Part shown: piece by piece, positions 27,220 to 36,160 of the stretch
How positions within the stretch are numbered: the first letter of the stretch is position 1
How the letters are laid out: each line of letters starts with the position of its first letter
From: Bacteroidota bacterium
GTDB taxonomy: Bacteria > Bacteroidota > Bacteroidia > Cytophagales > Cyclobacteriaceae
Assembly: GCA_023428695.1 (NCBI GenBank)
Contig: JAEYWY010000035.1
Span: 124,001-188,000 of the forward strand
Direction: 5' to 3'
DNA length: 64,000 nt
Notes under the pieces: model-generated
Seen by the model: the letters and a program-made list of their open reading frames with translations, nothing else
What the model was told of the DNA's origin: nothing
Databases searched by the model: none
Position numbers and translations under genes: made by a program

Positions 27220-28182
27220 TTATTCGGCAAGAACCGGTCTGCTGATGATTGAGCGGGCAGTAGCCTCAAGAATCTCGAAAGCACTTTCGGCCATCCGGTT
27301 TTCGGTGTCCAGCGTCGGATTCACTTCGACGATCTCCCAGGCGCAAACCTTGGGATCTTTACCCAACTCGACGTTGAATGCCTTGGCTTCATCGACGGTC
27401 AGGCCATTTGGGACAGGCGTCCCGGTTCCCGTTGAATAACGGCTATCGATACAGTCAACATCGAAGGAAACATAGACCATTTCGCAATGATCGAGCATTT
27501 GTAACGCCTTGATTGCCATTACATCAGCACCGTGTTTCTTGATATCCTCTATTTCAATGAAATTGATGTTGTATTTGTTGATCAGGTAGTTCTCGGGTTT
27601 TTCCAGGTCGCGAACTCCCACGTAAACAATATCCTCCGGGTACACCTTTGGACCGGGCATACCCACGTTTTTCAACTGCTCCCAAAGTTCCAGCGTTTCG
27701 CCACGCGGATCATTCACCTTGCATTCCAGGTTATCGATGCCGCAGGCCATGGCAAGGGCCATACCGTGCATATTGCCGGATGGTGTCGTAAAAGGTGTAT
27801 GAATATCGGCGTGCGCATCGATCCAGATGACACCCAGGCGGATTTTAGGGTATGCTTTCTTAATACCAGCTATCGTCCCGTAGGCGGTACTGTGGTCGCC
27901 CGCCATAATTAACGGGAAATACTCGTCAAAAAGCGTTTCATAGACCTCCAGGCAGACCCGTTCTTCCATGATCATCACGCCATCGATGAACTTCGCGTAG
28001 CTGTGCTTGGCACCGTCGAAAAGCAACTCGTTTACGTTTTCAACCTCGACTGACTGATGTTGCTTGAAAAAATCGGAATTCATGTCCAGACTGGCGATCT
28101 TAATAGCCTCGACGCCCAAGCTGGCGCCTCGCGTTCCGGCACCGATTTCGGATTTAACTTCTATTATCTTTAGCTCTCTCAC
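27220..28182 (-). CDS. Arginase/agmatinase-family ureohydrolase
   Basis: Binuclear manganese ureohydrolase: GDHS, IDAHADIHTP and SFDVDCID carry the metal ligands in family order. GTG at 28182 gives 320 residues starting RELKIIEVKSEIGAGTRGAS; a TTG at 28212 is the only upstream alternative. Arginase (arginine to ornithine) and agmatinase (agmatine to putrescine) are not separable by motif here; the nearby arginine decarboxylase favours a role in agmatine or arginine use. Divergent from the decarboxylase with a 304-base gap. Confidence 0.87.
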   Translation of the reverse strand: MRELKIIEVKSEIGAGTRGASLGVEAIKIASLDMNSDFFKQHQSVEVENVNELLFDGAKHSYAKFIDGVMIMEERVCLEVYETLFDEYFPLIMAGDHSTAYGTIAGIKKAYPKIRLGVIWIDAHADIHTPFTTPSGNMHGMALAMACGIDNLECKVNDPRGETLELWEQLKNVGMPGPKVYPEDIVYVGVRDLEKPENYLINKYNINFIEIEDIKKHGADVMAIKALQMLDHCEMVYVSFDVDCIDSRYSTGTGTPVPNGLTVDEAKAFNVELGKDPKVCAWEIVEVNPTLDTENRMAESAFEILEATARSIISRPVLAE

Positions 28183-28486
28183 GACTAATGCATTTAATAT
28201 AACTACGTTCAACTAATTGGGGAGGACGGCACGAAGAAGAAAAAACAGTTCCCGCCCGCCGTTAGAGTTCCGGCAAAAAATGAGCAATCAGGCAGAAAAA
28301 ACGATTGTTCATGCGTTCTTTTGGATTATTGCAAAGATGGCAAATTTATCCCAATATTGCACTCCTTTATAAAAGCGTTACTAGCAAAACCATTAATACC
28401 CGGTTTCTGTTCGTAATGGAATGAACTTTTAACGCACGCAGGTTTTTGACCGTATTTGGACACCGAAAAAACGTTTTTAGGCCTAG
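28183..28486. promoter_or_regulatory. Divergent intergenic region between arginase and arginine decarboxylase genes
   Basis: Minus-strand -7 element TAAATTTG at 28341-28348 (159 bases before the arginase start) and a perfect 12-base palindrome AAAAACGTTTTT at 28467-28478, eight bases before the decarboxylase ATG. A dyad so close to the start codon could be an operator. No gene visible. Confidence 0.35.
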
Positions 28487-29881
28487 ATGAAGAGTTACCG
28501 TGAACTGATTGAGCAGACTTTCGAGTTTCCTCAGAAAGAATTTAAAGTCCGGGAACATGAATTGCTGTTCAATGACGTACCTCTGATGGACATCATCAAG
28601 CAGTACGGAACTCCCCTGAAACTTACTTACCTCCCGCGCATCAGCGAAAACATCAGGTTTGTTCAGGCAACCTTTAACAATGCAATTGAGAAGTTCAAAT
28701 ACAAGGGGACTTATACCTACTGCTATTGCACAAAGTCGTCGCATTTTTCCTTCGTACTTGAGGAAGCACTGAAGAATAAGGACGTGCATATCGAAACGTC
28801 TTCATCGTTCGATATTCCGATCGTGCGGTCGCTATACGACAAAGGCAAAATCACAAAAGATACGTACATCATCTGTAACGGCTTCAAGATGCCGCGGTAC
28901 ACTGGTTACATTACAGATCTCCTTAACGACGGCTTTCACAACTGTATCCCTATCCTCGACAAGATGGGGGAAATCGACGCGTATGAAGAAGGCGTGAAAG
29001 TTCCTTACCAGATCGGTATTCGCGTCGCCGCCGATGAAGAGCCAAAGTTTGAATTTTATACGTCGCGCCTCGGCATCCGCTACAGCGACATCAATAACTT
29101 CTACAAGGAAAAAATCCAGACCAGTGACAGAGCTACGCTCAAGATGCTCCACTTCTTCATCAACACGGGCATCAAGGACACAGCCTACTACTGGAGCGAA
29201 CTCAGCCGTTTCGTTTTCAAATACTGTGAGATGCGCAAGATCTGTGAGACGCTCGACTCGATCGATATCGGTGGCGGCTTCCCGATCAAAACATCCCTGA
29301 CATTCCATTACGACTACCGGTACATGATCGAGCAAATCGTGGAAAACGTAAAGTGGATCTGCGACAAGAACAACGTTCCTGTTCCAAATATCTTCACGGA
29401 ATTCGGTAGCTACACCGTTGGTGAAAGCGGCGCGGTGCTATACAACGTTATCGATCAGAAACTGCAGAACGACAAAGAGCTCTGGTATATGATCGACGGC
29501 TCATTCATTACGCATCTCCCCGATGCCTGGGGACTGAACCAGAAATACGTATTGCTCGCCATCAACAAATGGGACGACCCATATCACAAGGTGAACATGG
29601 GCGGACTCACCTGCGACAGTATGGACTATTACAACTCCGAAGCGCATACCGGTGAAGTGTTTCTCCCGATGATCAACGACGAGGAACCGCTTTATATCGG
29701 ATTCTTCCATACCGGCGCTTACCAGGAATCCCTCGGCGGATATGGTGGAATTCAACACTGCCTGATTCCCGCACCGAAACACGTTCTCATCGATCGCAAT
29801 GAAGACGGCGAGATCGTGACGACGTTGTTCGCTCCTGAACAAACTCACGAAAGTATGTTGAAGGTGTTGGGTTACAAGTAA
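28487..29881 (+). CDS. speA: Arginine decarboxylase, short SpeA-like form
   Basis: 464 residues against about 650 in E. coli SpeA, the short form seen in Bacteroidota. PLP-dependent alanine-racemase-fold decarboxylase converting arginine to agmatine. YTYCYCTKSSHF around K83 corresponds to the PLP lysine, SIDIGGGFP to the phosphate-binding loop, and LTCDSMDYYN to the CDSxD substrate/cofactor motif near the C-terminus. ATG at 28487. No other decarboxylase domain. Divergent from the ureohydrolase gene; the palindrome upstream may control it. Alternative substrates in this family (ornithine, diaminopimelate) are possible but less likely given the neighbours. Confidence 0.8.
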   Translation: MKSYRELIEQTFEFPQKEFKVREHELLFNDVPLMDIIKQYGTPLKLTYLPRISENIRFVQATFNNAIEKFKYKGTYTYCYCTKSSHFSFVLEEALKNKDVHIETSSSFDIPIVRSLYDKGKITKDTYIICNGFKMPRYTGYITDLLNDGFHNCIPILDKMGEIDAYEEGVKVPYQIGIRVAADEEPKFEFYTSRLGIRYSDINNFYKEKIQTSDRATLKMLHFFINTGIKDTAYYWSELSRFVFKYCEMRKICETLDSIDIGGGFPIKTSLTFHYDYRYMIEQIVENVKWICDKNNVPVPNIFTEFGSYTVGESGAVLYNVIDQKLQNDKELWYMIDGSFITHLPDAWGLNQKYVLLAINKWDDPYHKVNMGGLTCDSMDYYNSEAHTGEVFLPMINDEEPLYIGFFHTGAYQESLGGYGGIQHCLIPAPKHVLIDRNEDGEIVTTLFAPEQTHESMLKVLGYK

Positions 29882-30616
29882 AACCAGAATTTCAAAGTCG
29901 TACACTCTCCGCCTCACTCTCACACCGTTCCACGCGCTTTCCTTACGCGCGGTTTCAGGTTTCACGTTCCAGTCTGTCGCGAAACGCTCTGGCGGGCAGG
30001 CAGGATCCTTCCTGTTTGAAATTGTCGTAAACAAAATGTGCGTTTGCCGTTGAATGGGATACAATTTCTAATTCTGATTATTCTGATTTATAATATTTAT
30101 AGTTTTTAATTCGTGTGACTTTAACCAAGTCTCTTTGCGCTCCCGTTTCGACAAAATAATATTAATAAACGGACACCGTCCTGAGCACGGCATGTGCGCA
30201 GGACCCGGGTGAGCGTGAACGTTTTGACTGAAACGTTTTCAATAGACAGTCGATCCTCTGGCACAATCCAAAGCTCCTCATTCCGCTTTGGTTTCTGATT
30301 TCTCATTTATAACAGAGGTTTCGCTAAGGTTGAATATAGATCAATATAAGTTCCATACAACATCCATATCAGTTGCATACAGGTTCCGCAAACGGGCAAT
30401 AGCCAAACAAGCCAAAAATTGATACTGAATTTTGATCTCAAGCCACGAGAAAAGTCTTTGTTCAACCCTGGTTGCCAGCAGCCAGTTGCCAATTTTCCCT
30501 GCGAAATCCCTGCATACCACGCCCCCGCATTGAACGCATTTCCGCAACTCACATTCAAAAGAACTGGTTTCCTTCCCGAAAATTGGTACCTTAAATCCAA
30601 TCATTAACCTTTCCCT
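29882..30616. other. 735-base gene-free region between decarboxylase and S9 peptidase genes
   Basis: Short frames on both strands lack start context and family features. Contents noticed: an inverted copy of the GGGAGCGCAAAGA string at 30132-30144, a stem-loop at 30178-30204 (GTCCTG and CAGGAC arms, one mismatch, GCAC/GTGC inner stem, 5-base loop), and direct AACGTTTT repeats at about 30219-30240. No terminator after the decarboxylase was seen. Confidence 0.6.
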
Positions 30617-32587
30617 ATGAGTGCAAAGACCTTTACATTCGTGATCACCGGGTTGCTGCTAACCCTGATGGCGCCGGCTGTTGTTGCACAGCAAGGCCGT
30701 ACCGAAGTCGGTAACCTTGTTATGGAAAACATTCCACCGATTCCGGCAGAACTCCGGGAGCGGATGAACCAGTATCAACAGGTTCGCGGCGCCTCGCCTT
30801 CAACGTGGTCACCAACAGGCGATGCCATGTTGATCACAACGCGCTTCGCCGAAACAAATCAGATTCATCTGATCTCAAAACCGGGTGGCGCGCGCAAGCA
30901 GATTACTTTCTTCAATGAACCCGTTGGCGGCGGATCGTTCTGTCCGAATCCGCAGTACTATGGCTTCATGTTTACAAAAGACGTGGGCGGAAATGAGTTC
31001 CGGCAGTTATATTGGTTTGACCTGAAAACAGGTTCATGGGAAATGATCTCCGATGGTGGCCGTACGCAAAACTCAAATGTGCTGTGGGCCGAGGACGGGA
31101 CGCAATTCATTTATACCAGTACCAGGCGAACCGGAAAAGACTACGATCTGTATCTGGCTTCCATGACGAAGCCGAAGGAAGCAAAACGCATTCTTGAAAA
31201 CACCGGAGCGTGGTATCCGTCAGACTGGTCTGCCGACGGCAAGAAAGTAATTGTCGTGAACAGAATTTCGATAAACCGTTCTTACCTGCATATACTGGAT
31301 CTGACCACAGGCAAACTCGAACAGGTTAATCCATCGAAAGAAGAGATAAGCTACGGCGGAGGTGTCTGGAATACCGACGGCACCGGAATCTTTTACACAT
31401 CGGATGAAGGCAGCGAATTCCACCAGCTTCGGCATTACGATGTGGCTACACGCAAGTCGGAGGTGATCACAAGAGACATTAACTGGGGTATCGTCGACAT
31501 GATCATCAACAAAAAACGAAACACGATTGTGTTTACTGCCAACGAGAATGGCGTTTTCAAATTGTACGAACTCAATACCCATACGAAAAAGTATTCACAG
31601 CTTCCCGGACTGCCCGTTGCATTGAACGGGCCGGCGAATTTTCATCCGGATGGCAATGTATTCAGCCTTACCATCAACTCGCCGAAATCATCAAGCGATG
31701 TGTACACATATGATCTTGGAACCCGCGAACTCACACAGTGGACAGACAGCGAAATTGGTGGCTTGCCAAATTCAAGTTTCACAGCTCCTGAACTGATAAG
31801 TTACGAAACCTTCGACCGCGTCGGCGGCAAGCCGCGCATGATTCCTGCATTTTATTACAAGCCGGCGAAGGCAACGGGCAGGGCACCCGTCGTGATAAAT
31901 ATTCATGGCGGCCCAGAGGGACAGGCGCTTCCCTCATTCAACGCATTCCGGAGTTATCTGACGAATGAACTTGGCGTCGCAGTCATCGAACCCAACGTTC
32001 GCGGTTCATCCGGTTACGGCAAGACGTACTTAAAACTCGACAATGGCATGAAGCGCGAAGAAAGCGTTAAAGACATCGGCAGCCTGCTCGACTGGATAGC
32101 GAAGCAACCCGAACTTGACGCATCACGCGTAGCGGTTTACGGCGGATCTTACGGCGGTTATATGGTCCTGGCTTCCATGGTGCACTACAGTGACCGCCTG
32201 GCGTGTGGTATCGACGTGGTGGGCATCAGCAACTTCGTGACCTTCCTCAAAAACACAGAAGACTACCGTAAAGACCTGCGACGCGTAGAGTACGGTGACG
32301 AACGCATCCCGGAAATGAATGCCTTCCTCGAAAAAATTTCACCGAGCAATCACGTCGACAAGATTACCAAACCCATGTTTATTATCCAGGGCTTAAATGA
32401 CCCGCGTGTTCCTGCTTCCGAATCGGAACAAATAAAAAAGAAACTCATGGACAAAGGGCACGACGTATGGTACCTGCTGGCGAAGGATGAAGGCCACGGA
32501 TTCCGCAAGAAAGAAAACTACACCTTCCAGCAACTGGCGATCGTCATGTTTCTCCAGAAGCACCTCAAACTGGAGGTTGTGAATTAG
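30617..32587 (+). CDS. Secreted S9 (prolyl oligopeptidase) family serine peptidase
   Basis: 656 residues. Signal peptide MSAKTFTFVITGLLLTLMAPAVVAQQ; residues about 50-390 form a PD40-type beta-propeller (repeated DG/TGK turns such as WSADGKKVIVV, HPDGNVFSLT); residues 400-656 are an alpha/beta-hydrolase. Catalytic triad: Ser511 in VYGGSYGGYM, Asp595 in GLNDPRVPAS, His627 in DEGHGF. The propeller restricts entry to short peptides. Likely periplasmic. ATG at 30617, no close Shine-Dalgarno. Ends at a shared transcription terminator. Confidence 0.94.
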   Translation: MSAKTFTFVITGLLLTLMAPAVVAQQGRTEVGNLVMENIPPIPAELRERMNQYQQVRGASPSTWSPTGDAMLITTRFAETNQIHLISKPGGARKQITFFNEPVGGGSFCPNPQYYGFMFTKDVGGNEFRQLYWFDLKTGSWEMISDGGRTQNSNVLWAEDGTQFIYTSTRRTGKDYDLYLASMTKPKEAKRILENTGAWYPSDWSADGKKVIVVNRISINRSYLHILDLTTGKLEQVNPSKEEISYGGGVWNTDGTGIFYTSDEGSEFHQLRHYDVATRKSEVITRDINWGIVDMIINKKRNTIVFTANENGVFKLYELNTHTKKYSQLPGLPVALNGPANFHPDGNVFSLTINSPKSSSDVYTYDLGTRELTQWTDSEIGGLPNSSFTAPELISYETFDRVGGKPRMIPAFYYKPAKATGRAPVVINIHGGPEGQALPSFNAFRSYLTNELGVAVIEPNVRGSSGYGKTYLKLDNGMKREESVKDIGSLLDWIAKQPELDASRVAVYGGSYGGYMVLASMVHYSDRLACGIDVVGISNFVTFLKNTEDYRKDLRRVEYGDERIPEMNAFLEKISPSNHVDKITKPMFIIQGLNDPRVPASESEQIKKKLMDKGHDVWYLLAKDEGHGFRKKENYTFQQLAIVMFLQKHLKLEVVN

Positions 32588-32606
32588 CACGTGCGGAATG
32601 AGTCAT

Positions 32607-32650
32607 AAAAAAAATCGGGAATGCAAAATCAAATCGCCTTGCATTCCCGA
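32607..32650 (-). terminator. Terminator between convergent peptidase and porin genes
   Basis: Perfect 12-base stem (TCGGGAATGCAA at 32615-32626, TTGCATTCCCGA at 32639-32650) with an 8-base A run at 32607-32614, which is a U-run on the minus strand. Acts for the porin gene, possibly bidirectional. Confidence 0.85.
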
Positions 32651-32672
32651 TTAATCTCAATCGCAACTACTG

Positions 32673-34010
32673 TTAATTATTCAAAGCCTTTTCGATCGTA
32701 TTGTTGCTGAACGCAAACGAAAAGTCAAGTCTCAGCTCAGGATACATTACCTTCTCACCGTTGAACATCTGGCTATGATAACTTCCGTCCAGCTTAATGG
32801 CCACAGCAGGTACCGGTCGATAGACAACACCGATTGATGGTTTCAGGAACTTGCCATCATCCGCGAGTCCGGATTCGTTGTCACCACCATACGCCTGATT
32901 GCGAATAGCTTCGGGATGACTCATCCAGTCAACAAACACGTACGGCACCATCTGCCCGATGTTTGTTTTCATGTTGTATCCCAGGCGCAGGTACCAGGTC
33001 TGCACGGTGTACTTTGTATCGCGAATCACGTCTGCTTCAACAAGTGCATCATTTGTTTTTTCTGCGTTTGCACCGAGGAACCGCGAACGCTGGGTACTGT
33101 TGATTCCGGCCTCACGCACAACCCTGAGGGTATTCGCTGCATCCCTCACCGCATTGTGGCGGGCTGTGTAATATTCCGATTGAATAAGAAACTTCCCGAT
33201 TTGTTTTTCGATAAAAACACCGGCTACTGTGAAACGGTCTCCTTCCATCCAGGGGAGGATGCCGCCGTCAGGAGTGCCTTCGCCGAGTGAAGTATTTGAG
33301 CGGGCCTTTGTTCCGGATACGCTCGACGTGTAGCCGGAAGTCCCTATGATAAGACCATGGACGTAAGATTTCATTCGAAGGTCCCAACCGAGAGGAAAGA
33401 GTTTTTTCGCCGGGCCGCCTTCTCCGTTGTCAGTCATCAGCGCGTAGGAAATTTCCTGCTTTGGATTCATAAATGTTCCATGAATCATCGCATTGGTAGT
33501 ACGTGTCAGAAACAAATGGTCGGAATCCAGCATCTCCGGCGCCTCTATTCCAATAAACGTTGGTATCTGATCAAGCCTTTCGTTGTAAAGCCCGAACTTC
33601 CGGTACATCTTTCCAACACGGATCTGGAATGCCTCACGAAGCATGAAGTTTCCCCACGCATTGCGAACATCGAGTCGCTGATCATCGTACGCGATATTGA
33701 ACAGGTAGCTGATATTCTTGGAGAGATTTCCCTGGCCGTACAGATGGAAATTCTTAACCGGTGTCCACTCGGCAGGATCAGAAGTTTTCACCGTCTCACC
33801 ACCTTCGCCAAGGGAAGGTGCGTCAAATGTTTTCTGAAAATTGGCATTGATATAACCGTACAGATAGAAATTCTTGTCGACAACGTCCAGGTTAAGCAAT
33901 TGTTCGAGGGAAAGATCAAAAAGATCAGTGTGGGCCGTCGAGTCGGATTGTGGAAAGGCCCGGAACGCACACAACGTCAGAGCTGCGAGAATCAGTAACT
34001 TTTTCTTCAT
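32673..34010 (-). CDS. Outer-membrane porin-like beta-barrel protein
   Basis: 445 residues; signal peptide MKKKLLILAALTLCAFRAFPQ. The N-terminus has a TonB-plug-like LSLEQLLNLDVV segment. The rest is a 14-18 stranded barrel by pattern: FYLYGYINANFQKTF, NISYLFNIAYDDQRLDV, FQIRVGKMYRKFGLYNERL, YTVQTWYLRLGYNMKTNI, ending YPELRLDFSFAF. No TonB box or carboxylate-specific motif recognised, so specificity is unknown. Neighbour of two YceI genes and another porin. Candidate -7 element at 34030-34037. Confidence 0.75.
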   Translation of the reverse strand: MKKKLLILAALTLCAFRAFPQSDSTAHTDLFDLSLEQLLNLDVVDKNFYLYGYINANFQKTFDAPSLGEGGETVKTSDPAEWTPVKNFHLYGQGNLSKNISYLFNIAYDDQRLDVRNAWGNFMLREAFQIRVGKMYRKFGLYNERLDQIPTFIGIEAPEMLDSDHLFLTRTTNAMIHGTFMNPKQEISYALMTDNGEGGPAKKLFPLGWDLRMKSYVHGLIIGTSGYTSSVSGTKARSNTSLGEGTPDGGILPWMEGDRFTVAGVFIEKQIGKFLIQSEYYTARHNAVRDAANTLRVVREAGINSTQRSRFLGANAEKTNDALVEADVIRDTKYTVQTWYLRLGYNMKTNIGQMVPYVFVDWMSHPEAIRNQAYGGDNESGLADDGKFLKPSIGVVYRPVPAVAIKLDGSYHSQMFNGEKVMYPELRLDFSFAFSNNTIEKALNN

Positions 34011-34029
34011 GGCTGTGGATTAATACAAC

Positions 34030-34037
34030 CAAAAATA
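34030..34037 (-). promoter_or_regulatory. -7 element TATTTTTG for the porin gene
   Basis: TAnnTTTG match on the minus strand, 20 bases before the ATG at 34010. Confidence 0.45.
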
Positions 34038-34139
34038 GGTGCACACCACAGTGTGAATCGGATGAATTGCGCAGCATTCTTACACAAGACAGCCGGATAC
34101 CCACAACGACAGCGGCAGGCGATGAAGATTAGAAACCGA

Positions 34140-34727
34140 TTAGAAAGCTTTAAGTGTGAGGTTGAATTCCACGTCAAGGCATTCCTGGACCTGGATTAAT
34201 CCCATCATTTTCTGTGGAGGTTCCAGCCGGAAATCGGCGAAATTCACTTGTTGAACTCCGGTAAGGAACAACGTTTCGGGATTGGGGGTACGGGCAAAAT
34301 AACGGACCGTGTATCGTTTGGTGGCACCCGCGAGCGTGATGTCGACTACACCATCGACGTAACTTTTGTCGGGTATGGAACTCTTGCGAAACGACCGGAA
34401 ACAAATTTCAAGTTCAGGATAATGGTCTGACTTCAGGGTTTGCCAGAAATCTTTTGTGATTTGCCTGTTGCCACAATCGAAGTTCCGGACAGGGATTCGC
34501 ATCCTGTTTCGTGTGAGCTTCATTTCGATTGAGGCTCTTTCCCTTACATACTCGAGTGTGTCGCCGAGGTTGTAGGATTCAAGCAGACATTTGAATGTAT
34601 TAACGTTGGTGGCCCCATGAATAGCAAGACGGCTCGTTGGATCAATGACCCATCGGCCTTGCTCTGAGAAACCGCTTGCGACCAGCAGAAGCAGAACCGC
34701 GACAAGAGTGTTTACTAGCTTTTTCAT
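34140..34727 (-). CDS. YceI-family lipid-binding protein
   Basis: ATG at 34727 (an earlier ATG at 34742 is possible). Signal peptide MKKLVNTLVAVLLLLVASGFS, 195 residues. YceI lipocalin-like barrel with NVNTFKC near the start, FDCGNRQITKDFWQTL, and the C-terminal F(R)LEPPQKMMGLIQV motif that parallels FKMDPPTAMMGTV in the second YceI protein of this window. The fold binds polyisoprenoids such as ubiquinone-precursor chains or other amphiphiles. Sits in a YceI-porin-YceI-porin minus-strand order. Ligand unknown. Confidence 0.86.
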   Translation of the reverse strand: MKKLVNTLVAVLLLLVASGFSEQGRWVIDPTSRLAIHGATNVNTFKCLLESYNLGDTLEYVRERASIEMKLTRNRMRIPVRNFDCGNRQITKDFWQTLKSDHYPELEICFRSFRKSSIPDKSYVDGVVDITLAGATKRYTVRYFARTPNPETLFLTGVQQVNFADFRLEPPQKMMGLIQVQECLDVEFNLTLKAF

Positions 34728-34758
34728 GGTACCAATAATCATTTCGTTTTTAACAGGT

Positions 34759-34788
34759 GAAAGTAGCCCCGCGTGCGGGACTACTTTC
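34759..34788. other. Stem-loop between porin and YceI genes
   Basis: GAAAGTAG arms (34759-34766 and 34781-34788) enclose a CCCG/CGGG inner stem with one mismatch; no T-run on either strand, so it may mark a processed or stabilised transcript boundary rather than a standard terminator. Confidence 0.45.
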
Positions 34789-34815
34789 TATTGAGTTGGT
34801 GTGCGAGTCCCGCGA

Positions 34816-36126
34816 TTAGAAACCGATCACGGCTTCAATCACGATACCATCAAACTCAGCACCGTTGAATCGTCCGGTCCAGGCATCACCTGTATATTTC
34901 TGCTGCACGTACTCTACTTTGGTCAGGATGTTGCGTGTCAGGAACCAGCCAGCACCGAGTTGAACTCTGCTGATGTCCATAGTGTCAGTTTGATCATCGC
35001 GTGTTTTACCAGACACTGTGTTGTAACGTCCGCCTATGTAGAAGTTCTCCTGTGCGCCGAACCGATAGAGCAATTCACCGGCGAGTTGAGTAAATGAACC
35101 GGCTTTGGCCACTACATTACCACCCTGCACGATATCCTCTGCGCCATCTGCCAGTTCATACACACCATAGAACTCAAGACCTTTGTATTTAATGAAGGGG
35201 TTAATCTGAATTGCAGTCAGTTTAGTAAACCTTGCATTGTATCTGCCGTCGAAGTCAGTGTAAGTTACTGTATTGTTGTTGTTGGGATCAGGCACTGTGC
35301 GCAACACGTGGTAGTATCTTGAACCGCCGCGGTCGCCACCGTACAACCATGTTCCGGTTGAAGTACCATGGTTTCTGTACCATGAACCGGTAAGTCTCAC
35401 GCGAAGGTCTTCATTCATCTGTTTGTCATAACCGATTTTACCGAAGAAAGAAGGCTTGTTGTCAGATGCATTAGTATTCACCACGTTTTGGTTCAACTTA
35501 CCGTTAGTCACACCTAATACTACAAGGAATCCTTTGTTCTGTACAGTCACTTCACCGAATGCCTCAGTTGCGTAAGCGTCCATGATGAAGTTTTCAACGA
35601 AGGGGTTGTAAAGGGCCTGGGCGTTGTCGCTTCTTCTGAAGTGGTTGTCACCATAGTTGAACTCATCGAGACCGACGCGGACCGTCGTATACTTCATAAT
35701 GTTCTCCAACAAGCCGGGTTTGATGAAGTCAAGGTTGTCGATTTGCATGTGACCACCTTTTACCCATGCTTCGTTGTGGTGCCGTGAAGAGAAGAAGTTC
35801 CTCATGTGCAGGCGAAGACCGTCGGCCAACTGAACGTCAATATTCAGGTTGGCTGTCGGAAGGTTAAAGTCTGAACCGAGTTCTGCAAGATTGTTCTCTG
35901 CGTTGGATTGGCTCAGGCTTTGGAATTGCATTGCAAAACCGCCACCCAGACGAACCTTGATACCGTCGTATTTGACTGTATCAGTCTTCGGCGACTCAAA
36001 ATAGTTTATTCCGTCTTTGTCCTGGGGTCTGTAATATTGGAGTGCAGGCTGTTGAGCAAAAGTGCTCTGGGCGAACGTCATGAGCGCTACGAGGCTCATA
36101 AGTTTAATTGTGTTCTTGAGTACCAT
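34816..36126 (-). CDS. Outer-membrane porin
   Basis: 436 residues, signal peptide MVLKNTIKLMSLVALMTFAQ. Barrel strands such as IKVRLGGGFAMQFQSL, ANLNIDVQLADGLRLHMRNF, YTTVRVGLDEFNYGDN, ENFYIGGRYNTVSGK and a terminal NILTKVEYVQQKYT-type strand. Of general porin type; loop 3-like constriction not identified. Downstream of a YceI gene and upstream of another, 15 bases of A/T-rich space to the second YceI start (36161). Specificity unknown. Confidence 0.82.
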   Translation of the reverse strand: MVLKNTIKLMSLVALMTFAQSTFAQQPALQYYRPQDKDGINYFESPKTDTVKYDGIKVRLGGGFAMQFQSLSQSNAENNLAELGSDFNLPTANLNIDVQLADGLRLHMRNFFSSRHHNEAWVKGGHMQIDNLDFIKPGLLENIMKYTTVRVGLDEFNYGDNHFRRSDNAQALYNPFVENFIMDAYATEAFGEVTVQNKGFLVVLGVTNGKLNQNVVNTNASDNKPSFFGKIGYDKQMNEDLRVRLTGSWYRNHGTSTGTWLYGGDRGGSRYYHVLRTVPDPNNNNTVTYTDFDGRYNARFTKLTAIQINPFIKYKGLEFYGVYELADGAEDIVQGGNVVAKAGSFTQLAGELLYRFGAQENFYIGGRYNTVSGKTRDDQTDTMDISRVQLGAGWFLTRNILTKVEYVQQKYTGDAWTGRFNGAEFDGIVIEAVIGF

Positions 36127-36160
36127 ATTGGTAGTTATTTAAAGTTAGTATGTTTTTTCT

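Noticed and set aside
29501..30064. 187-codon minus-strand frame at the end of the decarboxylase gene
   Set aside because: Mostly antisense to speA; the remainder is in an intergenic gap with no features.
30307..30607. Short frames on both strands upstream of the S9 peptidase
   Set aside because: Low complexity, cysteine/tryptophan-rich translations typical of noncoding DNA, mutually overlapping.
35010..35097. Frames within the porin gene (34801-35097, plus strand)
   Set aside because: Antisense to the porin coding sequence.
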